This document shows, one piece after another, positions 24,319 through 33,825 of a DNA stretch of 64,000 nt. A program made the translations under genes and the position numbers. Source of the DNA: CTSoil-075 sp042610375. Its GTDB lineage: Bacteria > Bacillota > Negativicutes > DSM-13327. Location of the stretch: assembly GCF_042610375.1 (NCBI RefSeq), contig NZ_JBGJZL010000001.1, positions 372,001 to 436,000 of the forward strand, read 5' to 3'. Numbering within the stretch: position 1 is the stretch's first letter; every line of letters begins with the position of its first letter. The notes below the pieces were generated by a model. That model worked only from the letters and a program-made list of their open reading frames with translations. It was not told the DNA's origin and searched no databases.

Positions 24319-25857
24319 CTAAGAAATTTTTTTATCTATTGATGCATGATGACCGGCCCCAGAGGCCTTTACAAGTGCCTCTTCTGTAATGGTATCTCCG
24401 CTTAATTCCCCAGTTAATTTCCCATTTGATAAAACAATAATTCGGTCAGCGATTGCAATAATTTCTTTTAGTTCAGAGGCGACCATCATAATTCCCATGC
24501 CTTGAAGTGCAAATTTATTGATCATCTTAAATACATCAGCTTTTGCACCGATATCGATCCCCCTTGTGGGTTCATCTAATAATATCACTTTAGGAGAAGT
24601 CAATATTCCTTTGCTGATCACGACTTTTTGTTGGTTTCCTCCACTCAAAGAAAGAATGGGTAACTCTTTATCCGCTACTTTAATTTCCAACTCTTTAATT
24701 GCTTTTTTGATACTTTCATCTTCTCTTTCGGGAATGAGATGAATACTCTTCGTATAATTCCATAAACTCGCCAAGGTCATATTTTTACCGATGGAAAGGG
24801 TCTGCACCAGACCTTCTCGTTGTCGATCTTCTGGTATATGGGCAAAGCCTTTTTGAATTTGTTCCCAGATTGACTTGGGTTTGATTTTTTTTCCCTCTAA
24901 GTAAATATCACCTGTGGATTCAGGGTGCATCCCCATTAAGCATTCAATAATTTCCGTACGTCCAGCACCCAAAAGACCATATATCCCTACTATTTCTCCT
25001 GCTCGCAAGGAAAAAGAAACATTTTCTAGAGCGTAACCGCCACCCTTACGCGGTAAGGTCAAGGATTTAACGCACAAAACTTCATCACCAATTGGTTTTT
25101 CCTGTTTATAATCCATTTTCGTCTCACTATGACCAACCATGGTTCTAACTATCCAAGGAATATCAATCTCTTTAACCTGACTTTCTCCAACTAGTTTGCC
25201 ATCACGAAGCACGGTAATATAATCACCAATACGCATAATTTCTTCCAATCTATGAGATATATAGATGATCGCAATACCTTTTTCTTTTAGCTCTTTAATT
25301 AATCGAAATAAAACATCCACTTCAGCTGTACTGAGCGATGAAGTCGGCTCATCCATAATGAGAACATGTAAGTCCTGTTGGGCCATTGTTTTAGCAATTT
25401 CAACAATTTGTTGTTGCCCCACCCTAAGATCACTAACAGGTGTATCCGGATGAATGGGATGTTCCAATCTTTCTAATAACATTTTTGTCTTCTCAATGTG
25501 CTTTTGATGATCGAGAACCACTCCATAATGAGTATTTTCTCGCCCCATGAAAATATTCTGAGCCACTGTAAGATTGGGGAATAAATTTAATTCTTGGTGA
25601 ATAATCCCAATTCCCTTAGCTGATGCATCCCGTGTATCTTGAAGATGTATTTCCTCTCCGTTAAGAGAAATCACTCCTTCTGATGGTTGCTCAATGCCAG
25701 CGATAATCTTCATTAATGTGGATTTTCCAGCTCCATTTTCTCCAATCAAGACATTGACTTTACCGCGATATACATCAAAATTCACTTTATCCAAGGCGAG
25801 TGTCCCTGGATATATTTTACTGATGCCACGGGCTGTTATGCATAATTCATCCTTCAT
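24319..25857 (-). CDS. sugar ABC transporter ATP-binding protein (RbsA/MglA type), 512 aa
   Basis: Two fused nucleotide-binding domains. The first has Walker A GENGAGKSTLMK (~38-49), signature LRVGQQQIVEIAK and Walker B VLIMDEPTSSL. The second has the degenerate Walker A GLLGAGRTEIIE usual for this family, with signature LSGGNQQKVVISK and VILLDEPTRGID. It energises uptake with the permease and binding protein of this operon. Its ATG overlaps the stop of the DUF2291 lipoprotein gene. Confidence 0.94.
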   Translation of the reverse strand: MKDELCITARGISKIYPGTLALDKVNFDVYRGKVNVLIGENGAGKSTLMKIIAGIEQPSEGVISLNGEEIHLQDTRDASAKGIGIIHQELNLFPNLTVAQNIFMGRENTHYGVVLDHQKHIEKTKMLLERLEHPIHPDTPVSDLRVGQQQIVEIAKTMAQQDLHVLIMDEPTSSLSTAEVDVLFRLIKELKEKGIAIIYISHRLEEIMRIGDYITVLRDGKLVGESQVKEIDIPWIVRTMVGHSETKMDYKQEKPIGDEVLCVKSLTLPRKGGGYALENVSFSLRAGEIVGIYGLLGAGRTEIIECLMGMHPESTGDIYLEGKKIKPKSIWEQIQKGFAHIPEDRQREGLVQTLSIGKNMTLASLWNYTKSIHLIPEREDESIKKAIKELEIKVADKELPILSLSGGNQQKVVISKGILTSPKVILLDEPTRGIDIGAKADVFKMINKFALQGMGIMMVASELKEIIAIADRIIVLSNGKLTGELSGDTITEEALVKASGAGHHASIDKKIS

Positions 25858-26567
25858 GATTTATCACCGTCCTTAAACTCCATTGAGATAGGCGTGACGA
25901 GAATTTCCTGAGACGGCATAAAGGTGAACACACCAATAAAGTTAACCTCTTTTCCTTTATTCCCTAGGAAGTCAGTTTTAGCTAAAAGATTAGATGCTAT
26001 TTTTTTATGAAAAGCATTGGATAGTTCTGCAAAAACCATTTGGTTTTTAAAATCATCATATTTAATAAAATCAAATGAGTCACGAACAGCAGTCCCTTTT
26101 ATAACCGGTCCTATTTGTATTTTAAAGTCTGCCTTACCATCATAAGGAGCAAGATCGATGTCAATTGTCCCCGCCCTAGATTCTGTATTAACATTCAATA
26201 CTCTCCCTTTTCCTTTGACAATAAAATTCCATGGACTCCCTTCTTGCGCACTTCTAATTCCATATTTTTTCCCAGCTTCATCCACATCAGTTTTTGTTGC
26301 TTGAATGACGATACTCATATCAGATGCTTTTTGATTGATGGCTGGAATAACCTTACTATCCCATACTGAATCGACAAATTGATTGGCATCAAAATTTTCA
26401 TCCTGAAAATAAAAGACTGTTCCTTGTTGACTATCTTTCGTTTTATCATTGGGAACCACGGTATAAAGCTTGCAACCAGAAAATAAGATCGCTGAAAACA
26501 AACATAAGACAATGAATAAAGTCCTATTGACTTTTCTAATACAAATAGGTTCAATCATTTTATTCAT
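25854..26567 (-). CDS. DUF2291 lipoprotein, 237 aa
   Basis: The N-terminal signal (TLFIVLCLFSAILFSGC) ends in a lipobox with Cys32. The rest is the DUF2291 domain, found regularly beside ribose-type sugar ABC transporters and of unknown exact role, perhaps an accessory to the binding protein. It overlaps the ATPase gene by 4 bp. The region between it and the binding-protein gene holds a stable hairpin. Confidence 0.85.
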   Translation of the reverse strand: MNKMIEPICIRKVNRTLFIVLCLFSAILFSGCKLYTVVPNDKTKDSQQGTVFYFQDENFDANQFVDSVWDSKVIPAINQKASDMSIVIQATKTDVDEAGKKYGIRSAQEGSPWNFIVKGKGRVLNVNTESRAGTIDIDLAPYDGKADFKIQIGPVIKGTAVRDSFDFIKYDDFKNQMVFAELSNAFHKKIASNLLAKTDFLGNKGKEVNFIGVFTFMPSQEILVTPISMEFKDGDKS

Positions 26568-26611
26568 ACTATTCTCCTCATCAAGTTGTCAGATGATTAT
26601 TTAGCTTACTC

Positions 26612-26650
26612 TATATACCAGGATGGTTTACTAATCCATCCTGGTATATA
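26612..26650. other. intercistronic hairpin inside the sugar operon
   Basis: 15-bp perfect stem (26612-26626 / 26636-26650) with a 9-nt loop, just after the binding-protein gene. On minus it is followed by GAGTAAGC rather than a T-run. It is more likely an mRNA 3'-end stabiliser or partial attenuator that keeps binding-protein mRNA in excess than a full terminator. Confidence 0.7.
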
Positions 26651-26665
26651 GCAATCTCATGAACT

Positions 26666-27649
26666 TTATTTCACAGCAAAAGTTTCTAGTTTTTTAGCAT
26701 TATCGCCATTAATCAAAACACAATCAATTAATTGTTTTTCTTTTTCACCAGTTGCACCTGTTTTTATAAATTTATCAGCTTGTTCTACTGCCATCTGAGC
26801 AATGCGAAATGCAGGTTGTAATACAGTAGCTTTTATATCTCCACCAATAATTGAATCACGTACATCATTACTTCCATCAAAACCAACTACAATCACATTT
26901 TTTAAACCAGCAGCTTTAATGGCAGCCATTGCCCCCATAGCCATGGTATCATTACCGCAAATTACACCCTTGATATCTTTATTGGCTTGAATAATGGATT
27001 CCATCTTGGAATAGGCTTCCGTCTGGCTCCAGTTAGCACTTTGACGCGCAACAGATTTCAATCCAGGATATTGATCAATTACGTCATGATAGCCTTTTGA
27101 GCGAATACCTGCATTTGTATCAGATTCTTTACCCACCAATTCAACATAATTCCCTTTTTCGCCCATTAATTTAACAAATTCTTCGCCGCCGAGCTTCGCA
27201 CCCTGGAAGTTATTCGATACGATTTGTGATACTGCGCTACCAGTTACATTAATTTCACGATCAATGAGGAAAGTAGGAATTCCAGCATCTTTAGCTTTTT
27301 TCACAGCAGCCACTGTTGCATCAGCACCTGCGTTATCACAGATAATGGCTGCAGCTTTACGTGCAATTGCAGTATCAAACATTTCATTTTGTTTGCTTGC
27401 ATCATCATCATGAACAAGTGTCAGCACTTCATAGCCTAGTTCTTTTGCTTTTGCTTCTGCACCAGTTGCTTCTGATTTAAAGAATGGATTACTATGAGAT
27501 GGAGTAATGATAACCATCAATTTAGATTTAGGAGTTTCCTTTTCAGCTGCTTTCGTCGTCTCCTTCTGCCCGCCGCATCCTGCAACCAATAGACCGATCA
27601 TACTGACAATTAAGAGCCCCATGAACATCGATTTACCTATCTTCTTCAT
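26666..27649 (-). CDS. sugar ABC transporter substrate-binding lipoprotein, 327 aa
   Basis: Type I periplasmic-binding-protein fold (Peripla_BP_4). The signal peptide ends MIGLLVAGCGG with lipobox Cys25. The core reads VIITPSHSNPFFKSEATGAE…VSNNFQGAKLGGEEF…VVGFDGSNDVRDSIIGGDIK, close to ribose/xylose-binding proteins. It captures the sugar outside the inner membrane and delivers it to the permease. Placement between the kinase and the DUF2291 gene ties uptake to the catabolic enzymes. Confidence 0.93.
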   Translation of the reverse strand: MKKIGKSMFMGLLIVSMIGLLVAGCGGQKETTKAAEKETPKSKLMVIITPSHSNPFFKSEATGAEAKAKELGYEVLTLVHDDDASKQNEMFDTAIARKAAAIICDNAGADATVAAVKKAKDAGIPTFLIDREINVTGSAVSQIVSNNFQGAKLGGEEFVKLMGEKGNYVELVGKESDTNAGIRSKGYHDVIDQYPGLKSVARQSANWSQTEAYSKMESIIQANKDIKGVICGNDTMAMGAMAAIKAAGLKNVIVVGFDGSNDVRDSIIGGDIKATVLQPAFRIAQMAVEQADKFIKTGATGEKEKQLIDCVLINGDNAKKLETFAVK

Positions 27650-27716
27650 GTTTTATCCCCCTATTGTTTTTTATTTACACTCTTTTTCCTTAGAAAAAGA
27701 ACATAGACCTTGGTCG

Positions 27717-29213
27717 CTATCGTGATTTGTATAAAACTTTTCCCACTGCTTCCTCCCAGCCGCGCTGATACTCTTCTCTCACATGGTCTTCCATCGACGG
27801 CAAGTAGATGCGCTCTACCTGTCTTAGTTTATCTAGCTCCCTCTGACTCCACATTCCAATGCCAAGGCCCGCCATATAAGCTGATCCCATGATCGATAAC
27901 TCAGCAGCTTTCGTAGTCGCAACATTAATCTTGAGCATATCAGCTTGAAATTGCATTAAAAAGGAATTTTTGGTTGGTCCACCATCAACACGGAGCTCTT
28001 TTACGATGATCCCTGATTGTCTCTCCATAGTTTCAATCGCATCTTTGATTTGATAAACAATGGATTCTAAGGCGGCTCTAACAATATGCGCTTTTCCTGT
28101 CCCCCGTGACATTCCAAGAAGAGCGGCCCTCGCATCAGCATCCCAGTGTGGTATGCCAAGTCCAACAAATGCAGGCACCATGTAGACACCTTCATTACTG
28201 CTAATACTTTCAGCAAGACTTTGGACACAAGCAAAATCATTAAATAACCCTAAATTATCCTTGAGCCACTTCAATGAATCTCCTGTACAATGTACAATCC
28301 CTTCCAACACATAGAAGGCTTTTCCATGCATCACCCAAGCAATGGATGTTACGAGACCACTGCTAACCTGGCGATATTCCGCTCCAATATTCATCATGAC
28401 TGAGGAACCCGTTCCATAAGTTGCTTTTACCATACCAGGTTCAAAACAATTCTGTCCAAACAAGGCTGCCTGGGAATCACCCATGACTCCTGATATAGGA
28501 ATGCTATTTACAAAGAGTTCACCAGCTTCTGTATAACCAAAAATATCATTGGAAGATTTTATATCAGCAAGCATATATTTGGGAATATTGAAAATACTAA
28601 GGAGATCATCATCCCATTGCAACTCTTTTATATTAAACAAAAGAGTCCTGCTGGCATTTGTATAATCGGTAGCATGAACTTTTCCGCCTGTCAATTTCCA
28701 AATTAACCATGTGTCAATTGTACCCATTAGCAACTTGCCAGTCTTTGCTTTTACTAGGAAATCCGGCGCTCCATTTTCTAAAATCCATTTTACCTTTGTC
28801 GCAGAAAAATAAGGGTCAAGTAAGAGACCAGTCCGCTCTGTTACTATATTCTCCAACCCTTGTTCTTTGAGCTGCAAACATATTTCACTTGTTCGGCGGC
28901 ACTGCCACACAATTGCATTGTAAATAGGAAGTCCTGTATCTTTATCCCATACCACGACAGTCTCACGTTGATTCGTAATGGATAAAACATCAATCTCACT
29001 TGATTCAAGTTTTGCCATCTTTAGTACGCTCTTCAGAATACATTTGACATTTTCATATATTTCCATAGGATCATGTTCCACCCAACCTGGTTTTGGATAA
29101 TATTGTTTATGTTCCAATGCCGTTTGGGTAACAATGATCCCTTCTTGATTGATAATCATGGCCTTTGAGGCTGATGTACTTTGATCGAGGGCAAGTATAT
29201 AGCCATTTTTCAT
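27717..29213 (-). CDS. FGGY-family carbohydrate kinase, 498 aa
   Basis: Two-domain sugar kinase. The N-terminal phosphate-binding motif is YILALDQSTSASKAMII, with KPGWVEHDPMEIYENV and the C-domain GMVKATYGTGSSVMMNIG and RVDGGPTKNSFLMQFQADML. It resembles glycerol kinase in the N-terminal part, but the operon context (isomerase, transketolase, ribose-type transporter) points to a ketose substrate. Apulose or another branched ketose is possible; glycerol is unlikely. It lies 15 nt after the transketolase C-subunit gene. Confidence 0.9.
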   Translation of the reverse strand: MKNGYILALDQSTSASKAMIINQEGIIVTQTALEHKQYYPKPGWVEHDPMEIYENVKCILKSVLKMAKLESSEIDVLSITNQRETVVVWDKDTGLPIYNAIVWQCRRTSEICLQLKEQGLENIVTERTGLLLDPYFSATKVKWILENGAPDFLVKAKTGKLLMGTIDTWLIWKLTGGKVHATDYTNASRTLLFNIKELQWDDDLLSIFNIPKYMLADIKSSNDIFGYTEAGELFVNSIPISGVMGDSQAALFGQNCFEPGMVKATYGTGSSVMMNIGAEYRQVSSGLVTSIAWVMHGKAFYVLEGIVHCTGDSLKWLKDNLGLFNDFACVQSLAESISSNEGVYMVPAFVGLGIPHWDADARAALLGMSRGTGKAHIVRAALESIVYQIKDAIETMERQSGIIVKELRVDGGPTKNSFLMQFQADMLKINVATTKAAELSIMGSAYMAGLGIGMWSQRELDKLRQVERIYLPSMEDHVREEYQRGWEEAVGKVLYKSR

Positions 29214-29228
29214 TCTTTTTTCCTCGCT

Positions 29229-30161
29229 TTACTTCAGTAATTGTAAAGCTATTTCTTTGACATGTGCGCAGCAGAGACCATAATGAGCAAAGACTTCTTG
29301 TGATTTTCCAGGTATAGCCGGTTCGTCGGGAACACCTAGTATCTTTACAGGTACAGGATGATTTTCCACGACGACTTCGGCAACCGCCGAGCCGAGTCCT
29401 CCAAATATACTGTGTTCCTCGATCGTAATGATTTTCCCTGTTTCTCGCGCAGCTTTAATGATCACTGTTTCATCGAGAGGTTTAATCGTGTGCATGTTAA
29501 TGACCCTACAAGAAATCCCTACGCTTTTAAGTTCAGCAGCACTATCGATAGCCACTTTTACCATTTCTCCCGTGGCAATGATTGTGAGATCATTGCCCTC
29601 TACGAGAGTCACTGCTTTGCCGATCTGAAAGTCATACTCTTCCGTTTCATATACATCTTCTACTGCATTACGACCAATTCTCACATAAGCAGGTCCTTTA
29701 TGATTTAGTAATGCTTTGATGGCGTGCTTCGTTTCAAACCTGTCAGCTGGAAGTATAATATCGATTCCTGGTATGGCACGCATCACAGCAATATCTTGCA
29801 AAGAATGGTGAGACATACCAAGTGCGCCATAGCTTAAACCGCCACTGATACCGATTAGTTTTACATTGGTTTGTGAATATGCAACATCAACCTTTACTTG
29901 CTCAATGCCACGCATAGATAAGAAACAAGCTGGTGAAGCGACAAAAGTTTTTTTACCTGCCGCAGCAAGACCGGCGGCAATACCAACTATATTCTGTTCA
30001 GCGATACCAACTTCAATAAGTTGATTCGGCAATTCTTTGGCAAAATTAGACATTGATGCAGATCCTCTTGAATCACTGGTCAAAACTAAAATATTTTTAT
30101 CAATTTTTCCAAATTCAATTAAGGTATCACATATAATTTGTCGATTTGGTATTTTATTCAT
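29229..30161 (-). CDS. transketolase C-terminal subunit, 310 aa
   Basis: Contains the pyrimidine-binding (Transket_pyr) and C-terminal domains of transketolase: FVEVGIAEQNIVGIAAGLAA-like sequence with the catalytic Glu (IEVGIAEQN), SHHSLQDIAVMRAIPGIDII and IITIEEHSIFGGLGSAVAEV. It forms the active site with the N-terminal subunit encoded upstream, which it overlaps by 8 bp. Split transketolases are common in catabolic operons of Firmicutes. Confidence 0.92.
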   Translation of the reverse strand: MNKIPNRQIICDTLIEFGKIDKNILVLTSDSRGSASMSNFAKELPNQLIEVGIAEQNIVGIAAGLAAAGKKTFVASPACFLSMRGIEQVKVDVAYSQTNVKLIGISGGLSYGALGMSHHSLQDIAVMRAIPGIDIILPADRFETKHAIKALLNHKGPAYVRIGRNAVEDVYETEEYDFQIGKAVTLVEGNDLTIIATGEMVKVAIDSAAELKSVGISCRVINMHTIKPLDETVIIKAARETGKIITIEEHSIFGGLGSAVAEVVVENHPVPVKILGVPDEPAIPGKSQEVFAHYGLCCAHVKEIALQLLK

Positions 30162-30987
30162 GATTGCACCCCTCTATATTGGTTAGCTCACAGAGTGCTT
30201 GTTTGTATTCTTCGGCTGTCGGCACACCATGATGCCAATGGGGTACATTTTCCATGTAAGATATTCCTTTGCCTTTTGTTGTATAACACATGACCAAGAT
30301 AGGTTTCCCCTTAGTGATAGGAAGTTCCTCGAATATTTGTCTCATTTTTTCAATATCATGCCCATCTACCGAAACAACGTCCCAGCCAAAAGCTTTCCAT
30401 TTTTCTTCTAAAGGTTCTAATCCCATTACAAAATCCGTAGTACCAGATATTTGTAATTTATTACGGTCAATAATTCCAACTAGATTATCCAATTGATAAT
30501 GAGCTGCTGCCATAGCGGCTTCCCATATTGACCCTTCCGCCTGTTCCCCATCACCCATCAATGTAAATACACGATAGGATTTTTGATCCTTCTTACCAGC
30601 AAGAGCCATCCCCACAGATATGGAAAGTCCATGCCCTAATGCACCTGTATTCATCTCGACTCCAGGTACTTTATTATTGGGGTGTCCAATCAATCGACTA
30701 CCAAATTGACTGAACGTCTCCAGTTCTTCCTTTGGGAAGAAACCTTTATCGCCAAGAATGGCATAATAAGATTCAACGGCATGCCCCTTACTGAGTATAA
30801 AACGATCTCTATTTTCTAATTCTGGATTTTTAGGATCAACATTCATAATACTATAATATAAAGTCGTCAAAATGTCTGTATTGGAAAGAGATGAACCAGT
30901 ATGACCTGTTTTGGCTCGATAAACCATTTCCAAAACATTTTTGCGTATTTGCCTTGCTTTTTCTTCTAAGCATTCTGTCGTAATCAC
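30154..30987 (-). CDS. transketolase N-terminal (TPP-binding) subunit, 277 aa
   Basis: Carries the thiamine-diphosphate motif GDGEQAEGSIWEAAM…GIIDRNKLQ (GDG…N) at about 144-178, plus HTGSSLSNTDILTTLYY and the substrate loop GALGHGLSISVGMALAGK. It works with the adjacent C-terminal subunit in transferring a two-carbon unit between sugar phosphates. It lies 22 nt after the isomerase gene. Confidence 0.93.
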   Translation of the reverse strand: MITTECLEEKARQIRKNVLEMVYRAKTGHTGSSLSNTDILTTLYYSIMNVDPKNPELENRDRFILSKGHAVESYYAILGDKGFFPKEELETFSQFGSRLIGHPNNKVPGVEMNTGALGHGLSISVGMALAGKKDQKSYRVFTLMGDGEQAEGSIWEAAMAAAHYQLDNLVGIIDRNKLQISGTTDFVMGLEPLEEKWKAFGWDVVSVDGHDIEKMRQIFEELPITKGKPILVMCYTTKGKGISYMENVPHWHHGVPTAEEYKQALCELTNIEGCNHE

Positions 30988-31009
30988 TCAATAATCCCCC
31001 CTCTAGTCA

Positions 31010-32440
31010 TTATTTTTTGCCACGTAAAAAAGCTTCAATTTCTGCTTTCGTTGGATCTACGGGGTCAGGATTGAGGCCAGGTATATATTTGCATGCTTCA
31101 TATAGAGCCGGAATAACGTCATGATGTATTCCTACACAATGATGGACATAAGGTCCTGTCACCAGTTTTTCTTCCCATAAAGGCCAATCATTGACTTCTA
31201 TCCATAAGTAAGTTCCCCGCGTAAATGCTCCTTTGATACCAGTGGCTTTACCCAAGAATAATGAATATTCGCCATGATCACCATCAAATCGAACGATGGA
31301 TACGTCCCCACCTTTAATTTCACTTTCATGGGTGCCCGGCGCATGCTCATCGAATAAGAAATGATGTCTAAATTTCGGTGTAGAATCCTCCGCCACCAAG
31401 GAGATCGGGAAATTCCCGCAATGAAATAATAGTTCGCCGTTATCATTTTTATCATCACGGACAGTTACATCTGCAAAAAATGGTGCTGTTGTATTCATAG
31501 CTGCTGCTTGAGTCATAACAGCTGTAATGGCGCCATGTATATCCGTTTCACACACTGCCGGTATTCCTTCATCCGTTAAGAGAGCATTAGCCAGACAAGG
31601 CATGACACCAATACTTTTTTGCAAAGCCGTCCAACATTGAATCGCCATGGCAGAGCATCCATGATCCTTTATTAATTTTGATAAGGCCACTTTCAAGGCC
31701 GCTACCCGTTTGATAGAAGATTCATCAACTTCACTGCAATCTAGTTTTGAGACAATCAATTCAATTGTATTTTTCAGTTCTATACTATTTTCAGCTTCCG
31801 CCTCTTCTGTTAAATCTTTAATATCTTGTAACGTGACTGGATAAATTTCCACACCAAATTTTTCGAGAAGTTCCCCTTCATTACAAATCATTGTCCAAAA
31901 GCCAGCAGGACGTGTTGATACTTGCAATATTCTTAAATTTCTGATTTTTTTAACGACATTACTGGCAGCAATAAAATTCTTAAATCCTCTAGTGAACACT
32001 GGGTCTTCTAAGGTGCTATTTACAATATAAGTATATGGGACATTAAAACGTCGTAGTACTTTACCTGTCGCGAATAATCCACATTGAGTATCACGCAAAC
32101 GACTACCATCTGCCAGAGGCGCCTCATCTCTTGGTCCCCATAAAAGCACGGGTTTTTGCAAGGCTTTAGCAATTCGTGCTACAGTATCTTCTGTACCAAA
32201 ATTACAATGGGGGAAGAAGACGGCATCAACATCGGCTTCTTTAAAACGTTTGATAATTTTTTTTGCATCCTCATCATTATCAAAGAGCAAACCTTCTTCA
32301 TTGATGCCTTCAAGATCGATAATTTCAATATCAAATTGAGAAATTTTATCTAATATTAGGTTCTTAAATTTATGGGCATCTTCTTTACTAAACACGAAAC
32401 GTCGTGTAGGTGCATAGCCAAGCTTAAACTTTTCTCCCAT
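31010..32440 (-). CDS. L-fucose/L-arabinose isomerase-family sugar isomerase, 476 aa
   Basis: Full-length member of the FucI/AraA-like isomerase superfamily (metal-dependent aldose-ketose isomerases). The N-terminal part (LGYAPTRRFVF…VDAVFFPHCNFGTEDTVARI) and the C-terminal metal-site regions (VCETDIHGAITAVMTQAAAM…FFADV and HCVGIHHDVIPALYEACKYI) are intact. It is the first structural gene after lacI. Its real substrate is unknown; the operon suggests it makes the ketose used by the FGGY kinase. Confidence 0.88.
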   Translation of the reverse strand: MGEKFKLGYAPTRRFVFSKEDAHKFKNLILDKISQFDIEIIDLEGINEEGLLFDNDEDAKKIIKRFKEADVDAVFFPHCNFGTEDTVARIAKALQKPVLLWGPRDEAPLADGSRLRDTQCGLFATGKVLRRFNVPYTYIVNSTLEDPVFTRGFKNFIAASNVVKKIRNLRILQVSTRPAGFWTMICNEGELLEKFGVEIYPVTLQDIKDLTEEAEAENSIELKNTIELIVSKLDCSEVDESSIKRVAALKVALSKLIKDHGCSAMAIQCWTALQKSIGVMPCLANALLTDEGIPAVCETDIHGAITAVMTQAAAMNTTAPFFADVTVRDDKNDNGELLFHCGNFPISLVAEDSTPKFRHHFLFDEHAPGTHESEIKGGDVSIVRFDGDHGEYSLFLGKATGIKGAFTRGTYLWIEVNDWPLWEEKLVTGPYVHHCVGIHHDVIPALYEACKYIPGLNPDPVDPTKAEIEAFLRGKK

Positions 32441-32470
32441 ATCATCTACCCCTTCTATATTTTTTTACAT

Positions 32471-33490
32471 TCATATTGATGATTTCAATTCTAATACACT
32501 ATCTCGAATCATCAGTTCTGTATTAACCTCAATCTTTTGTGTAATTCGGTCTCTGCCAAATTCGATATTATAAAGTAATCTTCGAACGGCTGCTCCGCCT
32601 ATATCCTGTTTGAACACTTTAATTGTCGTCAGACGCGGGCTCGTAATTTCACAAAAAGGCATATCATCAAAACCCACAATGGATACATCCTGGGGAATTT
32701 TAATGTCTCTCTCCTTCATCGCCCGCATAGCACCAAAAGCAATAATATCATTATCGGCAAAAAATGCTGTCGGCAATTTGATGTCGTCTTTTTCCAATTG
32801 TATCTTCATATCACGATAAGAACCTTCCATAGTAGGTTCTAAAAAGAAATCAAACTGTGGATTAAAATCGATTTTACAATCATATAATGCATCTCGAAAG
32901 CCCATTTTACGCTCATTGAAGTTATTAATAAAAACTGCGCTATGAAGATGGCCAATTTGCCTATGACCCTTTTCAACTAGATATTTTGTAGCTTTATAAG
33001 AAGCATCCATATTATTAATCAGCACACAATCAAAATCTTCGCCTTTAAAATGGCTATCCAATAATACGATTGGTATGCTAACCTCGCGGAAAGAAGTTAA
33101 ATCATCTAGCGACATTTCCGTGGCTAGGATAATCAGCCCTTGAGAATGATCGGCATGAACCATATTGATAATGTCTTCACACTCACTATGATATACATGG
33201 GAAATCAATAGATGATATCCTTGGTTTCTACACTCATTTTCTATTCCTTCAATCAATGATGAAAAGAATGGGGTATCAGAAACAACAAGACCATGTTTTT
33301 TGTAAATGATAAAGCGAATACTTTTTTGTGTGTTATTGATAGTAGATTCTTTAAAATAACCTGACTCTTTAGCAATTTTTAAAATTTTTTGTTTGGTGTC
33401 CTCACTCACACCTTTTCGATCATTCAATGCATTGGATACTGTCGCTGGCGATACGCCGACTATATTTGCTATATCGGTAATATTCATCAT
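32471..33490 (-). CDS. LacI-family transcriptional repressor, 339 aa
   Basis: N-terminal LacI HTH with hinge (NITDIANIVGVSPATVSNAL…KILKIAKESGY) and a sugar-binding domain (FFADNDIIAFGAMRAMKERD…IVGFDDMPFCEITSPRLTTI). Start placed at 33490 because GAGGAG precedes it; an ATG 12 codons upstream lacks a ribosome site. It lies 30 nt before the isomerase gene in the same direction, so it probably represses its own operon until the sugar is present. Confidence 0.93.
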   Translation of the reverse strand: MMNITDIANIVGVSPATVSNALNDRKGVSEDTKQKILKIAKESGYFKESTINNTQKSIRFIIYKKHGLVVSDTPFFSSLIEGIENECRNQGYHLLISHVYHSECEDIINMVHADHSQGLIILATEMSLDDLTSFREVSIPIVLLDSHFKGEDFDCVLINNMDASYKATKYLVEKGHRQIGHLHSAVFINNFNERKMGFRDALYDCKIDFNPQFDFFLEPTMEGSYRDMKIQLEKDDIKLPTAFFADNDIIAFGAMRAMKERDIKIPQDVSIVGFDDMPFCEITSPRLTTIKVFKQDIGGAAVRRLLYNIEFGRDRITQKIEVNTELMIRDSVLELKSSI

Positions 33491-33680
33491 CTTGCTCCTC
33501 TTAATTTGGATAGTCATACTACACATATATTAGCATTTATCCATACCGCCCACCAACCAATATTTAAAAACTAGCAGGCAAACTATAAATCCACCTCCGT
33601 TAATTATTAATTCTTTTTATTCACTCAATTCAAACTATTTTCTTGTTGACTTCATTATAAAATATAAACTAAAAACTAGC

Positions 33681-33707
33681 AATACTTTTAATTTAAATTT
33701 TAGTATT
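33681..33707. promoter_or_regulatory. AT-rich palindrome upstream of lacI (possible operator)
   Basis: AATACT and AGTATT flank a centre ATTTAAAT, giving a 27-nt near-perfect dyad about 190 nt upstream of lacI, in a 314-bp gap with no gene. It lacks the central CG typical of many LacI operators, so the assignment is weak. The rest of the gap is AT-rich promoter-like sequence and a terminator. Confidence 0.3.
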
Positions 33708-33787
33708 TTTTAATCTTATTTTTAGTGTATTTTTATCTTTTTTTAATGTTATTTTACATATTTCACTACAACTACTCTTTATAAAGA

Positions 33788-33825
33788 AAAACCACCATTT
33801 CCCATTAGGGATAAATGGTGGTTTT
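33788..33825 (-). terminator. terminator after the guanylate-kinase-like gene
   Basis: AAAACCACCATTT / AAATGGTGGTTTT, 13-bp perfect stem with an internal CCC/GGG mini-hairpin in the loop and T-tract on minus. The stop codon of the gene lies inside the loop. Confidence 0.88.

Noticed and set aside
27717..29213. Glycerol kinase (glpK)
   Set aside because: The N-terminal motifs are glycerol-kinase-like, but no glycerol facilitator or glycerol-phosphate dehydrogenase is near and the operon is built for a ketose with transketolase.
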